Shown: one piece after another, positions 46,202-56,694 of the stretch | Layout of the letters: each line of letters begins with the position of its first letter | Numbering within the stretch: the stretch's first letter is position 1 | Assembly (NCBI GenBank): GCA_030544215.1 | Contig: JARZZO010000012.1 | Location: 39,347,194 to 39,411,193, forward strand | Length of the DNA: 64,000 nucleotides | Direction: 5' to 3' | Origin: Zantedeschia hybrid cultivar | Lineage: Eukaryota > Streptophyta > Magnoliopsida > Alismatales > Araceae | Position numbers and translations under genes: made by a program | Notes under the pieces: generated by a model | The model's input: the letters and a program-made list of their open reading frames with translations, nothing else | What the model was told of the DNA's origin: nothing | The model's database searches: none

Positions 46202-47788
46202 TGTTGGGATCCGGGCGTGACGCGAAGAACACAGCAGAAACGAAGAACAAAATTAATCCCGCCCGATGCCCGCTGATCCGATTCGGAACAAAAAACTCAA
46301 ATCGAAAAATGGATCGAAATCTGATTACCGTGTGCGGATTTGAATCCGCTTCTGTCTCGGTTCCGTCGAGGCGATGCCGCGAGCCGCACAAGCGTGCGGC
46401 CTCCAGTGGTATCCATGCTATCCTCCGCGGTGGTTCGTCCTCAATTCCTCGTCCGTATCAGCTCGCTCGCTGAAGATCCGTCGCCGCAACCATTGCTGAA
46501 ATCCCGCCGACGGGAATTCCCGACTTTCGGGAATCACACGCAGCGAAGACGAAAACTATTTTGGCGCCTCGAACGGGGCGCCCAGAGGAGGAGAGAGAAA
46601 AGAAGGGATGACGACCAGGAAGGGGAAATCTTGGAGCTTGGCCCAGGGTTTCTCAACAGCACGTATATATATTAAGTCGGCGTGACTTTTCACAAAAGTC
46701 CCCGAGTTAATATAAATCCCACTTATGTACCACCGACTGAGAATCTTATTGCGTGTGACCCTCTAGGCCCATTTACCAGTCCAGTTTTTAGCCCGTTAAG
46801 TCCAATAACTAGTTATTGACTTATTGTAATTAATTAATATCTAGATATTAACTAATTACTTAACCGAATTATCATCGCATGTAAATTCGATCAGACTTCC
46901 GATCAAGTTGGGTGCCAAGCAACACCGCATGATCCCGGCAGGCAATGGGGTTCAACAACCCACTCATGGAACCTATCCATTCACAGTTACCGCGTGGTTA
47001 TAATCTTTCGTTCGCACAATGCCCTTGAGTTAACCTAGGGTATGGTCCACTGTCAAACCCTAGATGGTCAACTCACTTGAATCAGACTCCGCTGTACAAT
47101 ATCTGAAAACCTCTTTTTCTGATATTATTTTTGCTCTGGCCAGAGACTCTTGCGGATCTATTCTAGAGCATTCTCTCTCCAGTTACCTGAGAGCGAACGA
47201 TCTTTTATTGAACACACAATCACCTTCGAAGGTCTTCCGCTGGACCCGATCCTTGACTATTAGAGATTCTATGCATAGGGATTCGTAGGTCAAGGTCAAA
47301 GTCTAGAAGTCTACCAACAAGGTGTCTTTAGTGTCTCAAGTCCAAGGATCAACCACGCCACTGTGACGATGAATCAAGCCGATTGACAGTTAGGTAAATT
47401 ACCATTCGGCGATTCATGTCGGATCAGTTCAGTGAACTCATTCTCCAATGAGCACCTACAGGTTTACCATTGTGTCTTCACACGAGTAACTAACGAGATT
47501 AGTCACCCTCATCATATGAGCTGGAATAACCTGTACTAGCCTTACCGGATGTTTGATGTCCTTCTCAAACATCCTACGACTAGGAACAATTAAGAATATG
47601 TGTTTATAAGTTATCAATCTCATTATTATGATCTCATCATAATTTGATGACTATTGCACATATTCATGGACTTCATTATGCGCAATTACAAATATGCCAA
47701 TCTACATAATGAATTTAATGCCATTGATTAGTGAACCAGATTGAAATAGGTGCCTTATGATTGGCTTAGAGGACACCTATATCCATCA
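46202..47788 (-). repeat. 5' LTR of the outer decayed copia element
   Basis: 1587 bp, the same length as the inner 3' LTR. It ends in CCATCA on the plus strand, next to TATGT. Confidence 0.95.
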
Positions 47789-48610
47789 TATGTGTTTGCA
47801 GGTTATCTAATATAATTGTTGTGTTAGATTGTATGTGCGTTTGACTGTTGGCTCGAGTCAAACTCACTGTGCTATCCATGACCACACTAGACATGTATGT
47901 GTTGCAATGTTTTCTTTTGATTATGAATCAAAGCAGGTATAATATTTACTAAATATATACCATATATTTTTATACTATCACCTAGGATAGACCAAGATAA
48001 AAGTTATCTAAATACCCTTAGATAAACTCTAAGCCGTAACGCGAGTAGTTAAGAACTTACCGCGTGGTCTACCATCGTTATAGTCATAGGATTCGAATCA
48101 CTTTAGACAGGTTTGTTGTGCTATCCACAAGGCCTGTTTAATTGAGAGGAGAAACTATGGCTATGGAATTAGATGGCTATATGATTGAGGTAGAAGAACC
48201 ATGTAGCTTTGTTGTGCTATCTACAAGGGCTGTATGCAAATCTATGCTCGTCGTGTAATGATGATTAGCTTAGACCAGAATTAGTGGTTTGTTGTGCTAT
48301 CCACAAGGCCATTAAATCTCTGGGGACCGAAGCTATGATTAGATATTGCAAGGAGTTGCAAGTCCCATGAGTTGGGTGCTCTTTCATTGTATTACAGTTT
48401 GTTGTGCTATCCACAAGGCTGTAGTGCAAGTCATTGAGATTTTGATCCCTACTAGGAGACTGTCGGCGTCTCCCGTTCTGTATAACTGGGGGTTATACAG
48501 TCCGTCGAAAATTAGTGGGAGTTAAACTTGAACAAAAGACCATGCCTTGTTTTTAATTTTAATAATTGAACATCTGCTAAATAGATTTTACTTATCTCCT
48601 GTAGGGAATT
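47789..48610 (+). other. Copia-2 leader, second part, with four stem-loops before gag
   Basis: The leader resumes after the nested element. Four copies of a core containing TTGTGCTATCCACAA (one with CTACAA) lie at about 48112, 48208, 48298 and 48408. Each is enclosed by a different complementary pair: 48105-48111/48133-48139, 48200-48207/48229-48236, 48291-48297/48309-48315 and 48397-48407/48429-48439. The gag ATG follows at 48611. Confidence 0.8.
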
Positions 48611-48982
48611 ATGTCGTCGAATAACTCACTCCGTGGCATACTTGATGCCCTTTTGACTTACCTGATCTACTCAGATTGGTTCAGAAACCTGAAGAATGTC
48701 TTCAGATCTGAGCACATTGACTTTGTCCCTGGAGCTGATCCTCCTGCAGAATTGGCATTGGATGCCCCTGAAGCAGAGATGATAGCTAACGATAAAAGAT
48801 CGAAGGACAAAAACGAAAGAGTAGTAAAGGATGACTGTTTCTATTATAAGAAGTATGGTCCCTGGAAGAGGAACTGCAAGGAGTTCCTTAACGATAAAGC
48901 TCATAGAAAGGTGAAGCTGTCTGAAGCTTCAGATATCTATATGATAGATATCAACTTGTCAGTTAGAGATTCCACATCTTAG
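48611..48982 (+). pseudogene. gag: Copia-2 gag, internally deleted
   Basis: ATG at 48611 starts MSSNNSLRGILDA, the usual copia gag opening, followed by DWFRNLKNVFRSE. Most of the capsid is missing: the frame jumps within ~50 codons to a Lys/Glu-rich stretch and a zinc knuckle. The knuckle reads CFYYKKYGPWKRNC, so the second Cys and the His are replaced and it should not bind zinc. TAG at 48980-48982 stops the frame. Normal copia gag is several times longer. Confidence 0.88.
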
Positions 48983-49270
48983 GTATTAGATATCGGATGT
49001 ACTTCTCATATCTGTCATGATGTGCAAATACTGACAAGTAAGCACAAGCTGAGACAAGGTAAGGTGGAATTGAGGCTAGGAAAAGACGCAAAAGTGGCGG
49101 CGATTGTTGTTGGGACAGCAAACCTCAGACTTTTATCAGGAGACGCCTTACTTTTAGAGGATTGTTATTATGTTCCTACCATAATAAAGAACATCATATC
49201 AATATCTTGTTTGGACAAGATAGGATATAGGTTGACTATTGAAAATAGAAGTTGTTCGATAAATCAATAG
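48983..49270 (+). pseudogene. pro: Copia-2 protease region
   Basis: The frame after the TAG reads LDIGCTSHICHD (about 48986-49021). The active-site motif is DIG in place of DTG, so the catalytic Thr is lost. The retropepsin C-terminal part (LLLEDCYYVPTIIKNIISISCL) follows. A frameshift near 49262 moves into the integrase frame. Confidence 0.85.
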
Positions 49271-50400
49271 CTTCGGCATCTTTAGTCAGCGGTCTATATC
49301 TATTAGATGTTTCTTATTACAATCTTCAAATTGATAATGCACTTAAGAAGAGCAAGAATTGTGTGAACCAAGCCTATATGTGGCATTGTAGACTTGGGCA
49401 CACTGGTGAAAGCAGGTTGCAAGAGTTGCACAAGTATGGTTACTTAACAACATTCGATTATGAATCGTTTGCAACATGTGAATCCTGCCTTATGGAAAAG
49501 ATGGCAAAATCTCCATTTACTGGACATGGAGAACGTGCCCAGGACATTCTGGAACTAATACATTCGGATGTATGTAGTCCCATGTCCACCCAAGCCAAAG
49601 GTGGCTACTCATACTTCATTACGTTCACCAATGACTTCTCAAGATTCGGCTATGTGTACTTAAAGAAGTACAAGTCGGAAGTATTTGAGAAATTCAAGGA
49701 GTTCAAGAATGAGGTAGAGAAGCAGTTAGGAAAGAGTATTAAAGTTTTTCGATCAGATTGAGGAGGAGAATACTTGAGTACTAATTTCACACAATTCTTA
49801 AAGGATAATGGTATCCTTTCTCAGCTAACCCCTCCATATACACCACAGATGAATGGTGTATCAGAAAGGAGGAATCACACCTTGTTGGACATGGTGCGAT
49901 CCATGATGAGCTTTTCGAAATTACCAGTGTCCCTCTAGGGGTATGTTCTAGAGTCAGCAGCATCCTACTGAATAGAGTACCCAGCAAGTCTGTGGCCTCT
50001 ACTTCATATGAGATATGGAAAGACAGGAAACCATAATTTAAACATGTTAAAGTCTGGGGTTGTCCTGCTCATATAAAGAGGCATGATCCATACAAGCTGG
50101 AATCACGAACTGATAAATGCAGGTTTGTGGGATATCCAAAGGAAACCTTTGGATACTATTTTTTACCATCCTGATGAACAAAAGGTGTTTGTCGTCAGGA
50201 AAGCTATCTTCCTGGAAGAAGAATACCTTCTCCAAGAGGACAGTGGGAGTAAAATAGTACTGGAACAAGTTCAAGAACCCCAAACAGCTGCATTATCATC
50301 AGATGAGATATCGGTTCCTGAATCTGTTCAGGTACACACACATGAGCCTCGTAGATCTGGTAGAGTACCTAGACTGCCAGAACGATATGTGGGACATATC
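49271..50400 (+). pseudogene. int: Copia-2 integrase
   Basis: The GAG-pre-integrase zinc finger shows MWHCRLGH and CESCLMEKM (49378-49503). The core begins LELIHSDVCSPM (first Asp, about 49566). TGA at 49759-49761 replaces a likely CGA just before GGEYL, which holds the second Asp region. The motif SERRNHTLLDMVRSMM (about 49862) contains the catalytic Glu. Several more stops and frameshifts follow up to the linker before RT. In copia elements integrase precedes RT, as here. Confidence 0.88.
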
Positions 50401-51537
50401 GCTGAAGGTGAGCCTAAGGTAGAATATAATGAGGATGATGATCTTAAAACCTACCAGGAAGCCATAGAAGGCCCAGAAGCTGGGAAATGGCAAGAAGCCA
50501 TGAACTCAGAAATCCAGTCCATGTACATCAACCAAGTTTGGAACTTGGAGGACTTGCTCGAGGGTATTGTACCCATCGGTTGCAAGTGGATCTTTAAGAG
50601 AAAGATCGGTGCTGATGGACAAATTGACACTTATAAGGCAAGGTTGGTGGCAAAGGGATATCGTCAAAGACAAGGAATTGACTATGACGAGACTTTCTCA
50701 CCAGTTGCCATGATTAAGTCGATCTGAGTTCTACTCACCATTGCTGCACATTTTGATTATGAAATCTGGCAGATGGATGTGAAGACTGCCTTCCTCAATG
50801 GTAACCTTGAGGAAGACGTGTATATGATACGACCAGAAGGTTTCACATCCAAAGAATCTCCAGATAAAGTGTGCAAGCTTCAGAGGTCTATTTATGGACC
50901 GAAGCAGGCTTCCTAGAGCTGGAACATAAGATTTGACGAGGCTGTCAAGTCTTATAACTTCATTAAGAATGAAGATGAGCCTTGTGTGTACAAGAAGAGC
51001 AGTGGGAGCGCAGTCACCTTCTTAGTTCTTTATTTAGATGACATACTACTCATTGGGAATGATGTAGCTATGATGTCATCAGTAAAGATCTGGCTGTCAA
51101 AAAACTTCTCCATGAAGGATTTGGGAGAAGCATCCTACGTATTGGGAATACGGATCTATAGAGATAGATCAAAGAGGATACTTGGAATGACCCAATCCTT
51201 GTACATAGATACCATAGTCAAAAGGTTTGGCATGGAAAATTCTAAAAGAGGTCTCATACCGATGAGACATGGAATTAATCTCTCAAAGGAGCAGTCTCCT
51301 AAGACTCCTAATGAGAGGGCATTTATGGATAGAATATCCTATGCCTCTGCCATAGGATCTATCATGTATGCCATGCTATGTACACGGCCTGATGTTGCAT
51401 TTGCTCTAAGTGTTACGAGCAGATTTCAGGCTGATCCAGGCGAAGAGCACTGGAAGGCAGTGAAATGTATCCTTAAGTACTTGAGAAGAACTAAGGATAT
51501 GTTTCTTGTCTATGGAGGAGGTGACTTGAAACTGTGA
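50401..51537 (+). pseudogene. rt: Copia-2 reverse transcriptase
   Basis: The domain enters with KWQEAMNSEIQSM (about 50485), then GCKWIFKRKIGADG and ARLVAKGYRQRQGIDYDETF. TGA (50725-50727, likely from CGA) interrupts it. It continues with QMDVKTAFLNGNLEEDVYM, then TAG near 50913 (before SWNIRF), and YLDDILLIGND at 51031 onward with both catalytic Asp kept. LGEASYVLGIRIYRD and ALSVTSRFQ follow. It is the best-preserved RT in the window and the reference for reading the decayed relatives. Confidence 0.93.
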
Positions 51538-52017
51538 GGCTTTACTGACTCAAGTTTCCAGTCAGATCCAAATGATAGCAAGTCTACATCTGGATTCGTA
51601 TTTACACTGAACGGAGGCGCAATGTGCTCGAAGAGTTCCAAGCAAGTAACCACTGCAGATTCGACGACTGAAGCTGAGTACATCGCTGCAGCTGAAGCTG
51701 CCAAGAAAGCAATGTGGTTGAAGAAATTCATCACCGACCTCGGCGTAGTTCCTAGCATCTCTTAGCCTGTTCCACTGTTGTGCGACAACAATAGAGCGAT
51801 TGCGCAAGCGAAAGAGCCGCGGTCTCATCAGAAATCGAAACATATTCTGAGGTGCTTTCACCTTATCAGAGAGATCATATCCAGAGGAGATGTAGTAGTG
51901 GAAAGAGTTCCATCAGTCGACAATGTAGCAAATCCACTGGCAAAGCCGTTGGCTCAAATTGTGTTTGAGCGTCACCTAGAGTCTATATGCTTATTGTATA
52001 AGGGTGATTGGCTTTAG
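51538..52017 (+). pseudogene. rh: Copia-2 RNase H
   Basis: After a stop at 51535-51537 the frame reads GFTDSSFQSDPNDSKSTSG, STTEAEYIAAAEAAKKAMWL and CDNNRAIAQAKEPRSHQ, which hold the acidic active-site positions, and ends HLESI. TAG near 51762 interrupts it. An opposite-strand open frame here is a shadow. The polypurine tract AGTGGGAGA (52022-52030) follows at once. Confidence 0.9.
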
Positions 52018-52031
52018 TCCAAGTGGGAGAT

Positions 52032-53583
52032 TGTTAGTTTTAGGTGTCCTACTAGCCAATCTGACTATGTAAATCTCGTTCATTTATTAATATAATGGCA
52101 TAATATTCATTATGTGTAAATCGCATTAATTATCATTTTATAATGAAGTCCGCGAATATGTGCTATAGTGATCAGATTATGATGAGATCATACTAATGAG
52201 ATTGATCACTTAAACACACATATTCTTAATCGTTCATAGTCGGAGGATATCCGAGAAGGACATCGGATATCCGGTTAGACTAGTAAAAATTACTCTGCTC
52301 ATATGATGAGGGTGACTGATCTCATAAGTCACTTGTATGGAGACACTAAGGCGAATCTGTAGGTGCTCATTGGAGAGAATGAGTTCACTGAACTGATTCG
52401 ACTGAATCGTTGGATGGTATTATACTTCACTGTCAACCAGCTTGATTCTATTGTCGCAGTTGGGTGGATGGTCCTCGGACCTGAGACACCAAGGACACCT
52501 TGTCGATGGACTTTTGTGCTTTGACCTTGGTTTACGAATCTCTAGCCACGGGATTCTAAAACGCCAAGGATTGGGTACAGCGGAATACCGTTGAAGGGAA
52601 TTGTGTGTCAATAAGGAATCATTCGCTCTCGGTACTTAGAGAGAGAATGCTCTAGGAAGGATGCGCGGAAGTCCCTAGCCAGGGCGGACGATAATATTGG
52701 GATAGGAGTTTTCCGATATTTATCAGCGGCATCCAATCCAAGTGAGTCGACCGGTTAGGGTTTGACAGCACGCCATACCCTGAGTTGACTCGAGAGCATT
52801 GTACGAATGAAGGATTATATCCACGTGGTAACTGTCGACGGAAAAGTTCCAGGAGTGGGTTTCTTAACCCCGATACCTTCCGGGTTCACGCGGTGTTGCT
52901 TGGCACCCAACGTGATCGGAGGCCCGGTCGAATTCGATGTGCGACATCAATTCGATTGAATAATTAATTAATAAAGGGTTATTAATTGATTAATAAAGCC
53001 AGTGAAGAGTCACTGGGCTTGTTGGGCCATTAACTGGACTGGTAATTAGGCCTAGAGGGTCACACGCAAATGATTCTCAAGGCGATGGATAAATAAGTGG
53101 GTTTTATACAAACCGGGGGTTTTTATGAAAAATCGCGCGGTTAGTTTAAAACATAGTGAACGGGTTGAGCAGGCCAAGCTGCTACTAACCCTAGCCGCCC
53201 CTCCTCTGTTTCTCTCTCTCTCTGGCGTCTAGACAAAGCCAGATCTGCTCCGCCGCTTCTCCGAATCCCGTTCGATGGGAAATCATCCGCACGTTGCAGC
53301 TATCGTTGCGGCGACCGGCGGAGGTTTCGTGGGCTGCGAAGAATGAGGAACGTGAGGATATCCATCGCGAGGAGGATCGCGTGGATTTCGTTAGAGGCCG
53401 GGCACTTGTGCGGCTTCCGATGTCGCACCGACGGAACCGAACAGTTGCGGATTCGAATCCGCACACGGTGAGAACAGATAATCCGATTATCGTGTTTTTA
53501 GTTTTTTTGAAACGGGAACGGATCTCCGTTTTTATTTTATTTTCCGTTGCGCGTGAGATCCGGAGAAACCCGAGAACCCAACA
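52032..53583 (+). repeat. 3' LTR of Copia-2
   Basis: 1552 bp, ending CAACA and followed by ACCAT. The TATA box is altered (TATACAA at about 53105). It is otherwise co-linear with 26119-27660. Confidence 0.96.
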
Positions 53584-53640
53584 ACCATTTACTTGTTTGC
53601 TAATCCTTTGCACAATTTGTTTGAATCTATATCAAAATTT

Positions 53641-54534
53641 AATATCATGATGCTCCGATCAGGTAGAACCGTCGGGATGGGTGCCATCGAACAGGAAGAT
53701 GTGTTTGAATACGAGGGAGATGCTAATGCCCCTCGCAATTATGATTACCATTCTGAGAATGGAGGAGATGCTAATGCCCCTCATGACTCCAACTTCTTTC
53801 ACGCTAAGTACGAGGGAGACACTTATGTCCCTCATCAGACTCAGTTTACCCATGACCAGTATGATCTTGGTAGCAATCATCCTCATATGCACGTAATCTC
53901 TAATCCCACTTATGAGGAAGTTCAAGATCAAGCTGAGCCTTCGTCTACCAACCCTCCTGATCTAGTTACCGTCTTGGGAGCTCTGGCTACCTACGTGAAT
54001 CCTCAACAACTTAAGACTATCCAGTCCATTCTTAAGGGGAAGACGCCCTTGTGTTATGCCGAACCAAATCCCGTGGTTCCCCCTGTTGTTCGTCAAGTTC
54101 CTCCCCCTCACCATATCCCCTCTATTCATCAAGCCATGGATGGCTTTCATATTTCTACTCCCCGGCCATCTGGGCCACAACAATCCTCCTCGAGATACCC
54201 GGCTAGACCGCATATGCCGACTCACCAAAGTGCCTTCGGGTACGGCGGAAGCTCTGTCGGACCTCAACCGTATTGCCCCCCTTGCCCCAGTTACTCCAAG
54301 AGGCAAGCCTATCATGCTCCATCACCTCCTCCTCCCCAAATCGATCCAGTGACTCAGGCTCTACTCACGAAGATGGACCGGATGGACGAGCAATTCAACA
54401 GTTTTAAGAAAATGATGGGAGTCAAGGCTGTACCTGAGATCACTCTCCCCAGTCTGCTAGCATTTCATCTACTGCCTTCTGAAATGCCATGTATAGAAAG
54501 TACAATGGCTCTGGTAACCCCTTCACCCACTTGA
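53641..54534 (+). pseudogene. gag: Ogre-like gag, N-terminal part
   Basis: ATG at 53647 or an earlier one starts a frame running to 54534. Near the N-terminus is a repeated acidic motif, EGDANAP, GGDANAP and EGDTYVP (53719, 53767, 53812), each followed by an aromatic-rich spacer. A long Pro/Ser/Gln-rich region follows, with a predicted helix MDRMDEQFNSFKKMM near 54373. A frameshift near 54460 leads to a short incidental tail. The region is not well conserved in known gag proteins; its place ahead of the capsid defines it. Confidence 0.75.
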
Positions 54535-55133
54535 AGGAATTTATGTACGAGTCTTCCTTCTAGCAAAATGACAAAAGGTCGCTGGCATTCTTGTCCAGGA
54601 GATCATTAAAGGGACCAGCCCTCGAGTGGTTCTTTTCCCTAGACTCGTCTGACGTGGAAAATTATGACATTGTGCCGCGGAAATTCATCCAATAATATTA
54701 GGACAGACTTGTACCATCATTATCAATAACTGATTTAGTGGCTGAAAGGATGAAGCCTGATGAAGACTTCATCACCTTTGCTGATAGATGGAGGGGTATG
54801 GCAGAGAAGATAAAAGATCACATGCCTGAGTCAGAACAAGTGAAGATGATGATTGCCAACACCACGCCCCAGTACAAGCTAGTCCTCACGTTGAACAATT
54901 TGACTAGAATGGTAGAATTATATGAGAGGGCACGTTATTGCCAGAACACTTTCAAAGATTCAACCTTCTCCATCATCTTTGACCCCCATAGACCTAGCAA
55001 ACCTCCACCTCAGAAGCCTACCATGCCAAATTCTCCTAGCATGGGTTCTACTACTGAGGGCACACTCTCCCATGAACAAATCAGCTCTATGAACAATAAC
55101 CAATCGCAGTTCATGAGAAACCAACAACAATAG
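54480..55133 (+). pseudogene. gag: Ogre-like gag, capsid part
   Basis: In the shifted frame the capsid reads MYRKYNGSGNPFTHLKEFM, then GPALEWFFSL. TAG near 54560 and further stops near 54695 interrupt it. From 54738 it reads clean: PDEDFITFADRWRGMAEKI, the signature of Ogre/Tat gag, and LVLTLNNLTRMVELYERAR. It ends at 55133. Confidence 0.85.
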
Positions 55134-55798
55134 CCGAAGTATACAGGGTAGAGACCATCGAATTAGTAGGGCTTTAGGCTACCTTAGCAACCATATCAGT
55201 CAGCCTATGATCAGCCTCAGCAACCATACCAGCCAGCATATAATCAACCTCATTAGCAGCCAGCATACCATAATGTGCCTCCCCCGGGTGATTACAACTA
55301 GCAAATAAAACCTCCAGGCCCGAAGAGGGCATCTTATCTTCCGCTCCCAGAATCTTTATCAGACATATTCAACGCCCTTATGGCAGCCAATGCTTTGGTC
55401 TTTCCAAAGGAGAAAGTATATAGCCGCCCTGAAAGTGAGGAGACCACAGTAACAACAACAACAACAGTCGCAGCAGCAACAACAACAGATATAAAGAGCA
55501 CTAGTGCAGGCAGCAGCACCATCGAGCATGGGTATAGTACAGAACTCGCTGTCGGAGCTTCAAAACCAAGTTCCCCCGATCCGTACCCATAGCCAATCTG
55601 AGGCTAACAAGGGGCAACAGTGAAAGGAAGAGGAGTCTTCCTCTATTTATTCAACAGGCCATGTTTTGAGTACCGCCGAATAACCGCATCGCCGCATTCT
55701 CCGCATACCTAAACCCATAACCATCAACCCCATACCGACACCCACTTTTCTTAAACCTTCCCTCAAACCTCAACCAAGTAACCCCCCACCACCTAGTT
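55134..55798 (+). pseudogene. Ogre-like gag C-terminal linker, low-complexity
   Basis: The region encodes Gln/Pro/Tyr repeats (QPYQPAYNQP types) with many stops, then YLPLPESLSDIFNALMAANAL (55342-55404). It holds a CAA/CAG-rich tract at 55449-55490. No zinc knuckle can be seen. Confidence 0.65.
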
Positions 55799-55809
55799 AT
55801 GAACCACTC

Positions 55810-56694
55810 ATGCCATCCAAACCATTGCTACGCATACCATTTCCCATATCACCTGCACCAACCACTCACCCCAATTCCATACAACCTTCCAAACCACTCA
55901 CTCGTGTTCCAGCACCTCCACCAAATAACCCACCATCATCCATATATGAACCCATTACTCCCTCTAAACCCCTCATCAACCCAGCGGTACTCAAGATATC
56001 ACCTTCCAATAATAAGCAGCACCTGCTCCAGAGCGGGAGAATCTTCAACAAAGTCTTCCCTCAATCCACAGTTAGAGACGGCCCATCACAGCCATCAGAG
56101 GAAGTACAAAATGAAGAGAGTGCACTTGGCACTCAATATGACTTGTTAAAGCACCTGCACAGAACACCGACATGCATCTCAGTGCTTGAACTGATCGAAA
56201 GATCTAAAACCCACCAAGAAACTTTAATGTAGTATCTCAAGAGGGTCATGGTCAATAAGGATGTGCCGGTAGAGAGGATCACTGCACTGCTCGTTCCACA
56301 AGGGGATCAACCCTCTATCTCTTTCCATACATTTGAGTTGGCACCACTAGCAACCAGGATCATGGTACTAAGCATTATAGTTAGCATTTGCAAGAAGGTT
56401 GTGGATGCATGTCTAGTTGATACAGGGGCTTCCATTAATGTGTTGTCACCAAAGACCCTAGAATTCTGTGGTGTACCCAAGAAAAAGTGGTTGCCTTCCC
56501 CCATCTCTGTAACCGCCTACGACAATTCTATCCGTTCCCCTCTAGGAATAGTCTATTTGAAGGTGGAGTTAGGTCCCGTTTGTCATGGTGAGGTTGAATT
56601 CCATATTCTTGAGATCGACCCTTCGTTGAAAGGCATCATTGGCCGTCCGTACATCAAATCCCTTAAGGCAATCCCATCTACATACCATCAATGA
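55810..56694 (+). pseudogene. pro: Ogre-like aspartic protease
   Basis: One frame covers the region with a single TAG at 56230-56232. The first half is Pro-rich (PSKPL repeats). The retropepsin core carries CLVDTGASINVLS (56411-56449), with the catalytic DTG kept, and GIIGRPYIKSL (about 56634). The frame ends with TGA at 56692 where a conserved LKFPYKGW continues beyond it. The protease would cut the gag-pol polyprotein. Confidence 0.9.

Larger units (their letters stand above)
29499..47788 (-). mobile_element. Decayed copia-derived element on the minus strand (outer copy), interrupted
   Basis: On the minus strand it reads TGATGG...CCAACA at both LTRs (5' LTR 47788-46202, 3' LTR 31021-29499). 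The primer site TGGTATCAGAGCC lies at 46200-46188. Flanks are TATGC (29494-29498) and TATGT (47789-47793), a duplication with one change. Without the inner copy it is about 9.1 kb, as long as an intact copia element, yet gag and pol are beyond reading. Confidence 0.93.
26119..53583 (+). mobile_element. Copia-2, Angela/TAR-like Ty1/copia element with nested insertions
   Basis: The LTRs at 26119-27660 and 52032-53583 both run TGTTAG to CAACA. The element is flanked by ACCAT on both sides (26114-26118, 53584-53588). Without the nested element it is about 9.2 kb. Layout: LTR, initiator-tRNA primer site, ~2.65-kb leader, gag, protease, integrase, RT, RNase H, polypurine tract and LTR, which is the copia domain order. 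Its frames carry many stops. It sits in the leader of the Ogre-like element. Confidence 0.96.

Noticed and set aside
48611..52017. Possible intact, active Copia-2
   Set aside because: Gag is internally deleted, the zinc knuckle and protease motifs are altered, and several stops and frameshifts break integrase and RT.
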